Shown here in pieces: positions 1 to 11,312 of a stretch of 64,000 nt of DNA (positions within the stretch are counted from its first letter, which is position 1; each line of letters begins with the position of its first letter). Both the position numbers and the translations under genes were made by a program. The DNA is from Cervus elaphus (taxonomy: Eukaryota; Chordata; Mammalia; Artiodactyla; Cervidae), in the NCBI RefSeq assembly GCF_910594005.1, contig NC_057832.1:104481152-104545151 (forward strand). The letters are read 5' to 3'. The notes below the pieces were generated by a model. The model saw only the letters and a program-made list of their open reading frames with translations, did no database searches and was not told where the DNA came from.

Positions 1-900
1 TGGCCAAGCATTGGAGTTTCAGCTTAAGCATCAGTCCTTCCAATGAATATTCAGGACTGATCTCCTTTAGGATGGACTGATTGGATCTCCTTGCTGCCCA
101 AAGGACTCTCAAGAGTCTTCTCCAACACCACAGTTCAAAGCATCAATTCTTCGGCGCTCAGCTTTCTTTCTACTCCAAGTCTCATATCCACACATGACTA
201 CTGGAAAAACCATAGCTTTGACTAGATGGACCTTTGTTGGTAGTGTAATGTCTCTGCTTTTTAAAATGCTCTCTAGGTTGGTCATAACTTTTCTTCCAAG
301 GAGAAAGCATCTTTTAATTTCATGGCTGCAGTCACCACCTGCTGTGATTTTGGAGCCCCCAAAATAAAGTCTCTCACTGTTTCCATTGTTTCCCCATCTA
401 TTTGCCATGGAGTGATGGGATAAGATGCTATAATCTTAGTTCTCTGAATGTTGAGTTTTAAGCCAGCTTTTTCACTCTCCTCTTTCACTTTCATCAAGAG
501 GCTCTTTAGTTCTTCTTCACTTTCTGCTGAAAGGGTTGTGTCATCTGCATATCTGAGGTTATTGATATTTCTCCTGGCAATCTTGATTCCAGTTTGTGCT
601 TCTTTCAGTCCAGCATTTCTCATGATGTACTCTGCATATAAGTTAAATAAGCAGGGTGACAGTATACAGCCTTGATGTACTCCTTTCCCAATTTGGAACC
701 AGTCTGTTGTTCCATGTCTGGTTCTAACTGTTGCTTCCATCACCAGTCACATCCACAACTGGGTGTTGTTTTTGCTTTGGTTCCGTCTATTCATTCTTTC
801 TGAAGTTATTTCTCCACTGATCAGTAGCATATTGGGCACCTACCGACCTGGGAGTTCATCTTTCAGTGCCCTATCTTTTTGCCTTTTCACACTGTTTGGC
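1..900 (-). mobile_element. BovB LINE, internally deleted, 3' end cut by the window edge
   Basis: Read on the minus strand, this encodes BovB reverse-transcriptase and C-terminal sequence, with an intact Tyr-Ala-Asp-Asp box in the frame at 282-743. At about 728-740 the RT part joins directly to 5'-region sequence, so most of the endonuclease and first half of the RT is missing. The right end meets an A-rich tract, beyond which the element's 5' part continues in the opposite orientation. Confidence 0.88.
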
Positions 901-944
901 AGCTGCATGGCACTGGAGTGGATACCCCATGTCCGAGGGCAAAT

Positions 945-1045
945 GATACATTTAATTAAAATAAAATAATAAAAATAAAATAAAATAAAAAATTAAATTA
1001 AAAAATTATTTTAAAAAAAAACAAACAAACAAAAAAAAAACAAGG
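945..1045. repeat. A-rich simple repeat, (AAATA)n-like then (AAAC)n
   Basis: Low-complexity A-rich sequence sits exactly at the junction between two oppositely oriented BovB segments. It may be an old retroposon tail or expansion at the junction. Confidence 0.9.
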
Positions 1046-1049
1046 CAAA

Positions 1050-1975
1050 GGAGCAGTCCCAGCAAGACAGTAGGACAGGCAAAATCACATTTAGAATCAA
1101 ACACCATACCTGCCAGAGATGCTCAGAGAGCTCAAACAAACGTGCACACCAGGACCCAGAGACCCCACAGAGACTAGCCAGAACTGTGTTTGAGAGTCTC
1201 TTGTGGAGGTACGGGTCAGCAGTGGACTGCTGCAGGGACAGAGGCTCTGGGTGAAGCAGACTTGGGCATGGCATAAGCCCTCTTGGAGGAAGTCGCCATT
1301 AACCCCACAATAGGGCTGCCAGAACTTACACAGTACTGGGGAAACAGACTCTTGGAAGGCATAAACAAAACCTTGTGTGCACTAGGACCCAGGAGAAAGG
1401 AGCAGTGACCCCATAAGAGACTGAACCAGACTTGCTCCTGAGTGTGAAGTCTCTGGTGGAGGCGTGGGTCGGTGGTGGCCTGCTGCAGGGTTGGGGGCAC
1501 TGAGTGCAGCAGTGCGTGCATGGAACCTTTTGAAGGAGGTCGCCATTATCTTCATTACCTTCACCATAGTTTGGCCTCAGGTCAAACAACAGGGAGGGAA
1601 CACAGCCCCTCCCATCAACAGAAAATTGGATTAAAGATTTACTGAGCATGGCCCTGCCTATCAGAACAAGATGTTTCCCCCTCAATCAATCTCTCCCATC
1701 AGGAAGCTTCCGTAAGCCTCTTATCCTTCTCCATCAGAGGGGAGACTGAATGAAAACCACAATCACAGAAAACTAACCAATCTGATCACATGGACCACAG
1801 CCTTGTCTAACTCAATGAACTATGAGCCATGCTGCATGTAGAGCTACCCAAGATGGACGGATCATGGTGGAGAGTTCTGACAAAATGTGGTCCACTGGAG
1901 AAGGGAATGCAAACCACTTCAGTATTCTTGCCTTGAGAACCCCATGAACAGTTTGAAAAGATGAAGAAATGTTAG
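1050..1975 (+). mobile_element. BovB LINE, 5' region, opposite orientation to the neighbouring copy
   Basis: This matches the 5' non-coding part of BovB, including the stretch from which Bov-A monomers derive (gtggtccactggagaaggga, about 1889-1908). It ends near 1960-1975 at the same element position where the left-hand segment begins. Two partial internal repeats, about 1055-1300 and 1375-1560, resemble one another, as in this region of BovB. Confidence 0.75.
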
Positions 1976-2276
1976 TTATAAATGGGGCTAAAATGATTTG
2001 AACCAAGTTCACCCTAAAGATTGAAAAAGAAAAATGTCATCTTATATCTGACTAGTTAAATTTTAAGTCACATTTTCATGAAATTATATGTTTCTTGAGA
2101 ATAAGGACTATATTTTTCCCATTTTACTCAGGGCCCCAACATAAGATAAGTACTCATGTTCTTTTGGGGATTTGAAACTGCTATGTTTAAAAGATCTTTG
2201 AAGGTTATGTAGTTAAATATCTTAAATTTACAGACAAATAAATTGGATAACAGTTTTACGGAATTTATCCTGAGGT

Positions 2277-2397
2277 CACATGAGTTTGAGCAAACTCCGG
2301 AAGATAGTGAAGGACAGGGAAACCTGGTGTGCTTCAGTTCATGGGGTCACAAAGAGCCAGACACAACTTTAGTAACTGAACAACAACAACACCAACA
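2277..2397 (+). mobile_element. BovB 3' end fragment with (CAA)n tail
   Basis: The last ~120 bp of BovB, from a gagtttgagcaaactc-like motif through a diverged SINE/LINE common 3' end to a (CAA)n tail at about 2380-2396. It is heavily 5' truncated. Confidence 0.75.
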
Positions 2398-3567
2398 CAC
2401 AGCAAGTATAACAGATTGTGGGAGTAGACCCAAAGTCTCCTGACTCCAGGCCACGTTTGTGCATTATACAACACTATACCACTGAATTGAGTCAATGTGA
2501 ATTGTTCTAGTGTGTGGCTTTGCATACCAGAAAAACGGGAGAAAATTCTCTTTGAATGAATTGTTTTTCTTCTTTTCCTTTTACAGAACTAATGACTTCA
2601 TACATAACCTTGTTTGCTGAAAGAAGCACTATTATTAGTGCTAGTGCTAAACAGTGCTAAAAGAAGCACTATTAAAGGAGGATTATTTTCTATGAATATA
2701 AATCCTCTATTATGTTTTTAAAAAATAATTTATACCATAAGGGCAATTTTCTGGGGTAATAGTTCAACTCCTAACCTCAGTGATTAAGGATATGCCCAGG
2801 AATAAGCAAGAACTACAGCTTTAGTTAGAGATCAGGAAAGATCTGACTTGTGCATAAGAATCAAGGTGTCTCAGAGATGTAACTAGCAAAGAAGAGGGAA
2901 AGAAAGAGCTGTACATGTGTGAGGTGGGTCAAGTTGGGACCTAAAATCCTAAAAGATGGATGTGCTTAGCTGATTTGGGGGAGGTTTTGAAGAAGGGAAG
3001 ACTAAATGTATACTGTCTTTGTCTACTTTTCCACCTCCCTTTAGGGTGAGGCTGAGTAGAATCGTATTGGAGTTTCTATAGTGATTTGTTTGGCAAAAGG
3101 CTGCCACACAGTTGAGGGTTTGCTTGTAGCACTGTAAACTCCCATTAGACCACTGACTGCTCAGTGGTTTTACGCAGTGTTAGGAATCCAAGATAATATA
3201 TACAGGGTATCTTAACTTTCTTCCCCATAACAAAGGTGAACTATGGGGGCAGAGTAGGGGGGATGTATAGGATAGACATAGCTGGGCTGAATAGAGCAGG
3301 GACCCATGAAAGACAGGTGTTTGTAAATATAGGTGAGAAGAGCAAGAGATGTAAGTAACATAATGACAACTCTCCATGCCCAAGAAAGGCTGTCCACAGC
3401 TCATAGACAGGATTAGTAACAGGTCACCTAGAAAGAGACTACACCTGTTTTGTTAATTAAATAGTCCCTTTGGGCCATTGATGGATACAGCAGGGAATAA
3501 TAAAAGATGCAGTGGATACATGGAGAGAGAAGGTGGTTAGAGTGGATATGGAAGACTAGTCAGGAGG
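2398..3567. other. No gene or clear repeat seen
   Basis: AT-rich unique-looking sequence. The frames here (at most 74 codons, antisense) show no codon bias or recognisable domain. A small internal repeat of an agaagcactatta motif occurs at about 2620-2680. Confidence 0.6.
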
Positions 3568-3731
3568 TGCAACCCCATGTACTGTAGCCTACCAGGCTCC
3601 TCTGTCCATGGAATTCTCCAGGAAAGAATACTGGAGTGGGTAGTCACTTCCTTATCCAGGGGATCTTCCTGACCCAGGGATTGAACCCGGGTATCCTGCA
3701 TTGCAGGTGGATTCTTTACCATCTGAGCCAT
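3568..3731 (-). mobile_element. Bov-tA SINE
   Basis: The minus strand shows the tRNA-Glu-like head (right end) followed by the Bov-A body motif around the agtattct/aatactgg segment. The antisense 64-codon frame across it is the usual SINE artefact. Confidence 0.9.
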
Positions 3732-4555
3732 CGGTAACTTCAGCCAAAGTGAAATGATACCAACTTAAATAACAAAAGGGTTATAAGTACAGTCAAAAAG
3801 ATATTTGAAAGTTCTAAGAAAACATTACATAAAATTTTGGTGCCACAAACTTGAAAATCTAGATGAAATGAATGTTACATAGGAAACATGAATTACTGAT
3901 ACTGACTTAAGAAAAAGAAAACTTCAGTAGACTGGGTTGCACCAGGTGTGAGAGGTGGGACTGAGGATAGACATTTTTACATGCTTTTTACCCCCTCACT
4001 CCCACCTCTCAAGCTAGGATGATTAACCAAAAGGATTCTATCAAATATTCAGAATGAAAGTTATATGTATGATATTCACATTTTTCCAAAATCAGAAAAG
4101 AAGTAATTTTCCCAACTCATCTTACACAGTTAGAATAACCTGGGGACCAAAATCTGGCCAAGAATCATTCAAAACTGTAGACCAACCTCTTAAAATACAT
4201 AAATAATAAAATATGACAACTGGTTCTAATGGCATATTTGTAAACTATATTTTGCCCAAATATGCTTTATTTCAGAAATGAAAAGCTATTTAAATACTAT
4301 AATATCTATTTATTAATAGAATAAAAGATTTAAAAAGCAGAAGGCCAAGAGCCAGTCATTATAGCATAAATCAGAGGCTTAAGAGGCAGCCAGTGTGGGC
4401 TCCAGTCAAGATAGGTAAAGAGGATTATTCTAAGCAAAGAAGAGGGACAGTGAGTCAACTAAAAAAAAATGGGTTGAGTCTGTAAATTAGAAATTTGGTG
4501 ATATTTCCTGTTTTTTTTTTTTTCCTGAAGGGTCGTTCAACTACAATAGGAAGGT
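3732..4555. other. No gene seen; one T tract
   Basis: AT-rich non-coding sequence with a T homopolymer at about 4510-4524. No repeat family recognised. Confidence 0.6.
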
Positions 4556-4771
4556 CCGTTGCATTGTGTGCTCAGTCGCATCCAACTCTTTCTGACTCCG
4601 TGGACTGTAGCCCACCAGGCTCCTCTGTCCATGGGATTTTCCAAGCAAGAATACTGGAGTGGGTTGCCATTTCCTACTCCAGGGAATCTTTCCCACCCAG
4701 GAATCAAACTGAGTCTCTTGCGTTTCCTGCATTGACAGGCAGATTCTTTACCACCAAGCTACCTGGAAAGC
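4556..4771 (-). mobile_element. Bov-tA SINE
   Basis: Antisense Bov-A body (ctcctctgtccatgggattt region) followed by the tRNA-like head with ctttaccacc near 4747. Open frames on both strands here are SINE-derived. Confidence 0.9.
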
Positions 4772-5070
4772 AGAAAGATCCTTCCTAAGCACAAATAATT
4801 CAAGCTGTTTAGTATTCCCTATGAGGCTCCCACTGGTGTGTTACCAGTAAAGCTGGAACTTAAAAACAAAATTAGTAGTATCTGATAAAATCACAGATTT
4901 ATTTGTGAAGTTGGCTGGTGATGAGAAGTCATATCAGCCCAGAGATTATACCTGTGAGATGTAAAGATCTCTAAGGAGAACTCAGTTGATCAACAGACAA
5001 TTGGGTTAGATGATACATATGGGCTTTGGCTGCACATCGCCCTGAGGAGGAAATTGGCCCTTGTCACTCA

Positions 5071-5265
5071 CTTGGTGACCTTGGGTCATTTACTTCAACT
5101 GTCCAAGAGTCTATATTCTCATCTGTAAAGTGGGGATAATATGACATATCTCTCAGGGCTGTTATGAGAATTAAATGAGATCATGAAAATGAAGAAGTTA
5201 GAACAAAGCCTGGCATGTAGCAAAGCATAGTAGCTCTTACCTTATATTGATTATCATTGTATTTG
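5071..5265 (-). mobile_element. MIR SINE
   Basis: The reverse complement matches MIR: the gaccttgggtcatttacttc and atctgtaaagtggggataat segments are characteristic of antisense MIR. Boundaries approximate. Confidence 0.75.
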
Positions 5266-5689
5266 TTGAAACTGAGGCTGATGGCCAACATTTCATGCGT
5301 GCTTTCTCCTCTGACCACCAGGGAGCACACTGAAGTTGCCCTTCCCAGGTGAGAAACGCCTTAGTTCTGCAGTCTGAGACCTCAGAAATGCTCTGGGTAA
5401 GTCACTCAGAAGAGCAAACCAACCTTCTGGAAAGGCGTAAACAGAATATCTGCTTTCCTCCTGATATGTTAGTTCAGCAAGGAGTGCACAGGATAGAAGT
5501 TAAATAGTGGCTGAATAAAAAATTATATATAAACATCAAGGTACACTAGGTTTCTGGCATTAGGAAGCAAGGTGATTTGAGGTATTAACTTTCTTTTTCT
5601 TTTATATTTCAGAAAACTTTATTACTTCTTTGAAGTACTATTCTACACATAGCTTCATTTTCTCCCTCAAAAGAACACTGTGAGACACA

Positions 5690-5815
5690 CAGGGCAAAGA
5701 ACAAATTTTACCTATTTAACTGGTATGAACACTGAGGCTCTGAAAAGTTTAGTGACTCACTCAAAGTCAAAGAGGTATTTGGTGTCAGAATCTGAACCAC
5801 CCAGATCTTAAGATA
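5690..5815 (+). mobile_element. MIR SINE fragment
   Basis: Diverged sense MIR core: cactgaggctctgaaaag, then a caaagtcaaagaggta segment. Confidence 0.6.
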
Positions 5816-5949
5816 TCATTTTCACGAATGCTCTCTTGTTTTTTTCTTTCCCTACCTCGTCCATCCCTACTTCCTTCCCTCCCTTTTTTTCCTTCTTTTC
5901 TCTTCCTTCATTCCTTCCAGCTCCTCCCCTTTTCTTCTTCATTATGCAG

Positions 5950-6590
5950 TATTTCACGCATACATATATCTGATCTAAACAAAATGAATGCCCATTAATC
6001 CACCATCCACCATTAAGAAATTTTGATACAACCAGTATTTGTGAAGCCCCACAAATTCCACCCCTAACTGTCATCACTGTCCTGGATTTTGCCATAATGG
6101 TTGCCTTTGCTTTCTAGTTTGATCATCTTATCACTTATGCATCCCTACAATATCTATATTGCTTTATTCTGCCTATTGATGAACTTTCTATAAATGGAAT
6201 CATACAGTCTGTATTCTTTTTGGCTAATATCATACATCTGAGATTCATTCCTGTTGATGTGTACAGCTGTAGCTCATTTTCACTGCTTTAGAATACTCCA
6301 TTGTATGAATATACCACACTTTATTCATCTCTTCTCCTACTGATGGGCGTTTGGGTTGTTTTCCATTATGTGCTAGTCTAAACAAAACTGCATACAACTC
6401 ATATAATACAAAACTGCAAGAGTTCCTCCAGTGAAATCACTGACTCATGGAATGTACCTACCTACGCTTTAGTGGCTAATGCCAAATTGTTTTCCAAACC
6501 GCTTGCACTAGTTCCCATAAGCCTATGAATTCCAATTAGTTGTTATTTTCATCAACTTGAAATTGTCAGAAATTTTAGCCAATTTCACAC
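5950..6590 (-). mobile_element. Old L1 (L1M-type) 3' region
   Basis: Reading the minus strand gives the familiar L1 3' sequence around ataaatggaatcatacag and ctactgatgggcgtttggg in antisense. Diverged, no coding capacity. Confidence 0.65.
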
Positions 6591-7199
6591 CTTGTGCTCA
6601 TATGTTGGATTCTAAACTCTGCTCTCTAATAAAAGGAACCAGAGTTTCTTGGGGAAATGGTTGATTCCAGGGCAGGTAATATAAAGATGAACTTAGAATA
6701 TCTTTTCCCAGATGGTAATAACATGATCCAAAAGCAAAACAAAATACAGGGACCAATACAAAATAGTTCCTAAGTGCCAGAGCTGGAACAATTTGAGAAG
6801 CAAAATAAATAATTATAGTGTTAGATTATAATTCATAAGTATAATAAATGAGCCAATACTGATAAAATAATCAAATAAATAAATGGTAGAAATGGGACAA
6901 CTCTTCCTTATGGTAGAATTTTAATTAATATAAAAGGAAAGAGAAAAAAAATAAAATCACCATGCAATACCACAATAATAACTTGAAGACAAGTTGCATC
7001 AATAGATGATAAAATTGGTGGGTAAAAGTTTGAGGAGACATAAAGTCTGCATGATTACAAAAAATCTCCCCCAACATACTTATTAATTACAAAGGGAAAG
7101 ACATGATTTTATGGGGGAGAAACTTGGCAGAAACCATATTAACCAATTGGGTTAACACCATCAGTAATAAGACATATCAACATAATGAACCCTGTGAGA

Positions 7200-7665
7200 T
7201 ATGATGCAAGTGAGGATAATAGTATTTCATGGTATTCTCACCTACCTGGAGAACCTCAGTCCAATCATGAAAAAACATCAGGCCACCTCAAACTCAGAGA
7301 CATTCGGCAAAATCACCTACACTCTTCAAGAATATCACAGCAATGAAGGACAAGGAAAGACTGAGGCGCTATTACAGACTTCAGGGAACCAAGGACAATT
7401 AACAATGAAATGCAATGTGAGATACTAGATAAAGTCCTGGAATAGAAAAAGGACATTAGTGGGAGATACGTGGCAAAATTTTAATAAGTTCTTCAGTTTA
7501 GCTAGTAGTATTGTACCTATGCTAATTTCCTGGTTCTGATATGCTTATGTCAGATGTTAACATTGGGGGAAGCTGGGTGAAGGATACATGAAAAGGTACT
7601 ACTCTGGCACCTTTCCTATCAGTCTAAATTTAGTTCAACATAAAAAGTTTTAAAGACAGTTCTTC
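7200..7665 (+). mobile_element. Old L1M-type 3' UTR
   Basis: Diverged L1M 3' end with typical motifs (agatgttaacattggggga; aaaggacattagtggga) ending in aaaaagttttaaag. The 75-codon frame at 7201 falls inside it and is not a gene. The stretch 6591-7199 is AT-rich with nothing recognised. Confidence 0.6.
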
Positions 7666-7766
7666 ACTAGTCCAAATTTGTAAAATTGGTAACTAAGTGT
7701 GAAAAGAAATAGGTGTAGGTGTGTGAAAATAAAGGTAGAAGCAGAATATCATCTGTATGCTTAAGA

Positions 7767-8469
7767 GCCTTGTGATGAGGGTGAGAGAGTGAAAAAGTTG
7801 GCTTAAAACTCAAAATTCAAAAAATGAAGATCATGGCATCTGGTCCTATCACTTCATGGCAAATAGAAGGGAGAAAAGTGGATTTTCCTGGACTAAAAAT
7901 TCACTGCAGATGGTGACTACAGCCATGAAATTAAAAGATGCTTGCTCCTTGGAAGAAAAGCTACAACCAACCTAGACAGTGTATGAAAAAGCAGAGATAT
8001 CACTTTGTCGACAAAGGTCCGTATGTTCAAAGCTATGGTTTTTCCAGTAGTCACACATGGATGTGAGAGTTGGACCATAAAGAAGGCTGAGTGCTGAAGA
8101 ATTGATGCTTTTGAACTGTGGTGTTGAAGAAGACTCTTGAGAGTCCCTTGGACTGCAAGGAGATCAAACCAGTCAATCCTAAAGGAAATCAGTTCTGAAT
8201 ATTCATTGCAAGGACTGATGCTGAACCTCCAATACTTTGGTCACTTCATGCGAAGAGCTGACTCATTGGAAAAGGCACTGATGCTGGGAAAGATTGAAGG
8301 CAAAAAGAGAAGGGGGTGGCAGAGGATGAGATGGTTATATAGCATCACTGACTCAATGGACACAAGCTTGAGCAAACTCTGGGAGATAGTGAAGGACAGG
8401 GAAGCCTGGCATGCTGCAGTCTATGGAGTTGCAAAGAGTCGGACACGAATTAATGACTGAACAACAACA
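7767..8469 (+). mobile_element. BovB LINE 3' fragment with imperfect target duplication
   Basis: The last ~700 bp of BovB, 5' truncated just upstream of the gagagtgaaaaag motif and ending in (CAA)n. Flanks atgcttaaga (7757-7766) and atgcttgaaga (8470-8480) look like a slightly diverged target-site duplication. The 107-codon frame at 8137 is BovB C-terminal sequence. Confidence 0.9.
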
Positions 8470-8480
8470 ATGCTTGAAGA

Positions 8481-9545
8481 AGTTGTTGGATAATGTGGCT
8501 CAAGTATGAATGAGGCAACAGTAAACTTCTTAATACCATTCCCAAACCTAGACAGACTGACTATCCACCTAGATAGGAAGCACTAGACCCTAAGATCTAT
8601 TCAGCAACGGCAGTGGCTTTATAAATAAGGTCACTCATGCACTTTCTCTCTGAAACAAGCCAATTAAAGGAGGTAGAGGTAAGGTGCACTCAAGCTTATT
8701 CTCCTATATTTACTAATGAGGAAGTTTTTTTCCCATTCCCCTGAAGATAAGTAACCTTGAGAGCTAGACAGATACCAGCTATATTAGACCAATACAGTTC
8801 CTTCCACGTGGTAGCAAATATCAAGCACTAGGAATAAGCATTTCCTGCAATCCTCAGCTACAGAATGTTCCAGGTCAGTGATTTTGGTAGGGGAAGATTT
8901 TATACTTTAGATTCATTCCTTTATTGATTATGGAATGATTCAGGTCTTCTACTTCTTCTTGAGTCAATTTTAGTAAGTTATGTAGTTTTTATATACTTTT
9001 TCATTTAATCTGTATTTTCAAAATGTATTGTCATAAAATACCACCACCTCTGGCCCATCTCTGGAAGCAAGTGTCACCTTCTGGGCCTGGGGAGGCAGGG
9101 GTTGGCCAGTGGTGGGCATTTTATCTTTTGCCACCTATGATGATGGCTATTCCTATCCCCACACGGGTGGCAAGCTGTGACTTGACCTCACAGATAAGAA
9201 GAGAGCCTCTAGTGAGACACAGGATTGGGGAAGTAGGAGATCCCAACATCTGTATGTTTGAAACATTACATAATTTAAAAATTCTAAAAAATAAAAGAAT
9301 GATTAAGGGTTAGTTAAGTGAAGGAGGAAATAAACACATCGCAGGTGGAAAGAGCAGCGTGTGCAAAGGCATGGAGAAATATCATTGGAAGTGTGGGTAA
9401 CATGCTTGATGAAGGTGCTTAGCAAGCAATGGAAGATGAGAAATGGGAGTGTATTGGGGGAGGGGGTGAAACCATGTAACTCAGACTGGGACTTGAACCT
9501 ACAGTCTTTTAACTGCAATCACACACCTGGTTCCAGGACTTAATG
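8481..9545. other. No gene seen
   Basis: Mixed-composition sequence with frames up to 96 codons that show no recognisable domain. The stretch around 9340-9420 (gtgtgcaaaggcatggaga) resembles old interspersed repeats but I cannot name the family. Confidence 0.5.
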
Positions 9546-9900
9546 AAGCTCAGGTTCTTGAGGTCTCATTTACAGGAAGAATTCAGGGAGAGACAAAGTG
9601 ATAGGTAAGAAGTGAAATTATTTAGAAAGAAACACACTCCACGGAATGTAGGCCATCTCAGTAGGTGAGAGCAGCCCCAGGGTATGGGGTTGTTAGTTTT
9701 TATAGGGGTGAGTAATTTTATAGGCTAATGTGTGGGAGGAATATTCCAGCTATTTGGGAAAGGGGGTGGAGATTTCCAGGAACTGGGCCACCGCCCACCT
9801 TTTGACCCTTGCGGTCTGCTTTGAAACTGTCCTTGCACCTGTGGGTACGTCATTTAGCTTGCTGATATGTAACAATGATTGTATACTGAGGTTCAAGTCT

Positions 9901-10016
9901 GCTGATGCTGATGCTAAGTCACTTCAGTTGTGTCCGACTCTGTGTGATCCCATAGACGGCAGCCCACCAGGCTCCCACATCCCTGGGATTCTTCAGGCAA
10001 AAACACTGGAGTGGGT
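9901..10016 (-). mobile_element. Bov-A SINE monomer with perfect 13-bp target duplication
   Basis: A 116-bp antisense Bov-A fragment is flanked by gaggttcaagtct at 9888-9900 and 10017-10029. The duplication splits LTR sequence, so the SINE is younger than the LTR. Confidence 0.92.
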
Positions 10017-10110
10017 GAGGTTCAAGTCTAGTGGAAGACAATTCATCTGCCATCTTGGAGCCATTTGGTTCTAGTCAGTTTATGTGGTGCCATCAGGCTA
10101 TACAATTCTT

Positions 10111-10250
10111 TTTTAATTTTTTTTTAACATTATTTATTTTTGGTCGCGCCTTGGGGCATGTGAAATCTTAGTTCCCCGACCAAGGATCGAATCCATGCCC
10201 CCTGCATTGGGAGCACAGAGTCTTAACCACTGGACCACAAGTCCCTATGG
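10111..10250 (-). mobile_element. CHR-type tRNA-Glu SINE
   Basis: Antisense T-rich tail, then cttagttccccgaccaagga and a tRNA-like head ending near aagtccct. Inserted in the same LTR. Confidence 0.85.
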
Positions 10251-10439
10251 CATTTTTTTAAAAAAAATTTGTGTTCCACCCCCTTCTCTCCTGTTTCAGG
10301 AGGTGGTATCAAAGTCAAATTCTACTGAAAGGAAGTCAAGAAGCTATAGCTGCTGCCAAACCATTTAAAAGATAGAGCAAAGACAGGTGTTTGATAGACA
10401 GCACATACGAACTCTCATTAAGCATCCCAGTGAGAGGGA

Positions 10440-10635
10440 ATATTTCATACTGAGCACTGATAATGTAGTAGGAGCTTTACATACGCCATCCCATGTAATC
10501 TAGAGAGCTAGAGAGAGTAGATCATTATTCCTCCTTCACACTGAGGTTAACTAACTTGACCAAGATCACACAGCTAGTAAATTACAGAGCCAGGAATCGG
10601 TCCACAGGTGTCTGTTTCTAAAGCCAATGTTCTTA
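10440..10635 (+). mobile_element. MIR SINE
   Basis: Sense MIR: tgagcactgataatgtagta, then gaccaagatcacacagctag and a cagagccaggaa segment. Confidence 0.8.
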
Positions 10636-10644
10636 AGAAAAAAA

Positions 10645-10760
10645 TATATATATCATAAAATTCAGCCATTTTTAGCATATAATCCAAATGAGTTTCAGTG
10701 AGTTTAATACAATTGTGAAACTGTCTCCACAATCCAGTTTTGGATTCTGGCTATAAGTCT
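10645..10760 (-). mobile_element. Old L1 fragment
   Basis: Diverged antisense L1M 3' sequence (aaattcagccatttttagca; ttgtgaaactgtctccac). Confidence 0.5.
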
Positions 10761-10914
10761 ACTCAATTTTTTTAAATCATTGTTTACTCTACCTCTTCCC
10801 CTATGTATTTAAATTTCTCACATCCTATCGACTCTTCTCACCCCTAACCCCTCCCCACACACACTTAAGAACCCCTCCTCCCCCAGCCACCAAAACACCT
10901 TGAGTCCTCAATAA

Positions 10915-11060
10915 TTGCACTTGCATTTGTTGGACTGTAATTCATAGTTCATGAGTTCTCTCTTACTAGGCCATGCTCCTTGAGGACAAGGACTCTGTTT
11001 CACTTTATTTCTCTTGCTCCTGGTACAGTTTATGGTCGGTACTAAAAAATACTGTTAATT
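10915..11060 (+). mobile_element. Possible L2 3' fragment
   Basis: The catgctccttgaggacaagg segment and following ctcctggtacagtttatgg resemble the L2 3' end. Low certainty. Confidence 0.4.
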
Positions 11061-11104
11061 CTCTTTCTTCAAAACTTCAAAATTAGGAAGTTTAAGAACT
11101 TCTT

Positions 11105-11312
11105 GGGCTTCCCTGGTAGCTCAGCAGGTAAAGAATCCGCCTGCAATGCAGGAGACCTGGATTTAATCCCTGGGTTGGGAAGATCCCCTGGAGAAGGGAT
11201 AGGCTACCCACTCTAGTATTCTGGCCTGGAGAATTCCACGGACTGTATGGTCCATGGGGTTGCAAAGAGTCGGACACGACTGAGTGACTTGCACGCGACT
11301 GAGCGACTTGCA
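11105..11312 (+). mobile_element. Bov-tA SINE
   Basis: Near-intact: tRNA-Glu-like head from gggcttccctggtagctc, Bov-A body, and a duplicated gactgagtgacttgcac tail. The flanks tttaagaac/ttcaagaac may be an imperfect target duplication. Confidence 0.95.

Larger units (their letters stand above)
9550..10305. mobile_element. Solitary endogenous-retrovirus LTR, with two SINEs nested inside
   Basis: The segments ggaagaattcagggagagac, gtatggggttgttagttttt and gccatcttggagccatttgg form an LTR pattern I recognise from bovine ERV LTRs, ending near 10300 at cctgtttcagg. No gag, pol or env sequence adjoins it, so it is a solo LTR. It is interrupted at 9901-10016 and about 10111-10250. ERV class and orientation not determined. 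Confidence 0.6.

Noticed and set aside
282..743. Reverse-transcriptase-like frame with an intact catalytic box
   Set aside because: Part of an internally deleted BovB copy; a transposon fossil, not a host gene.
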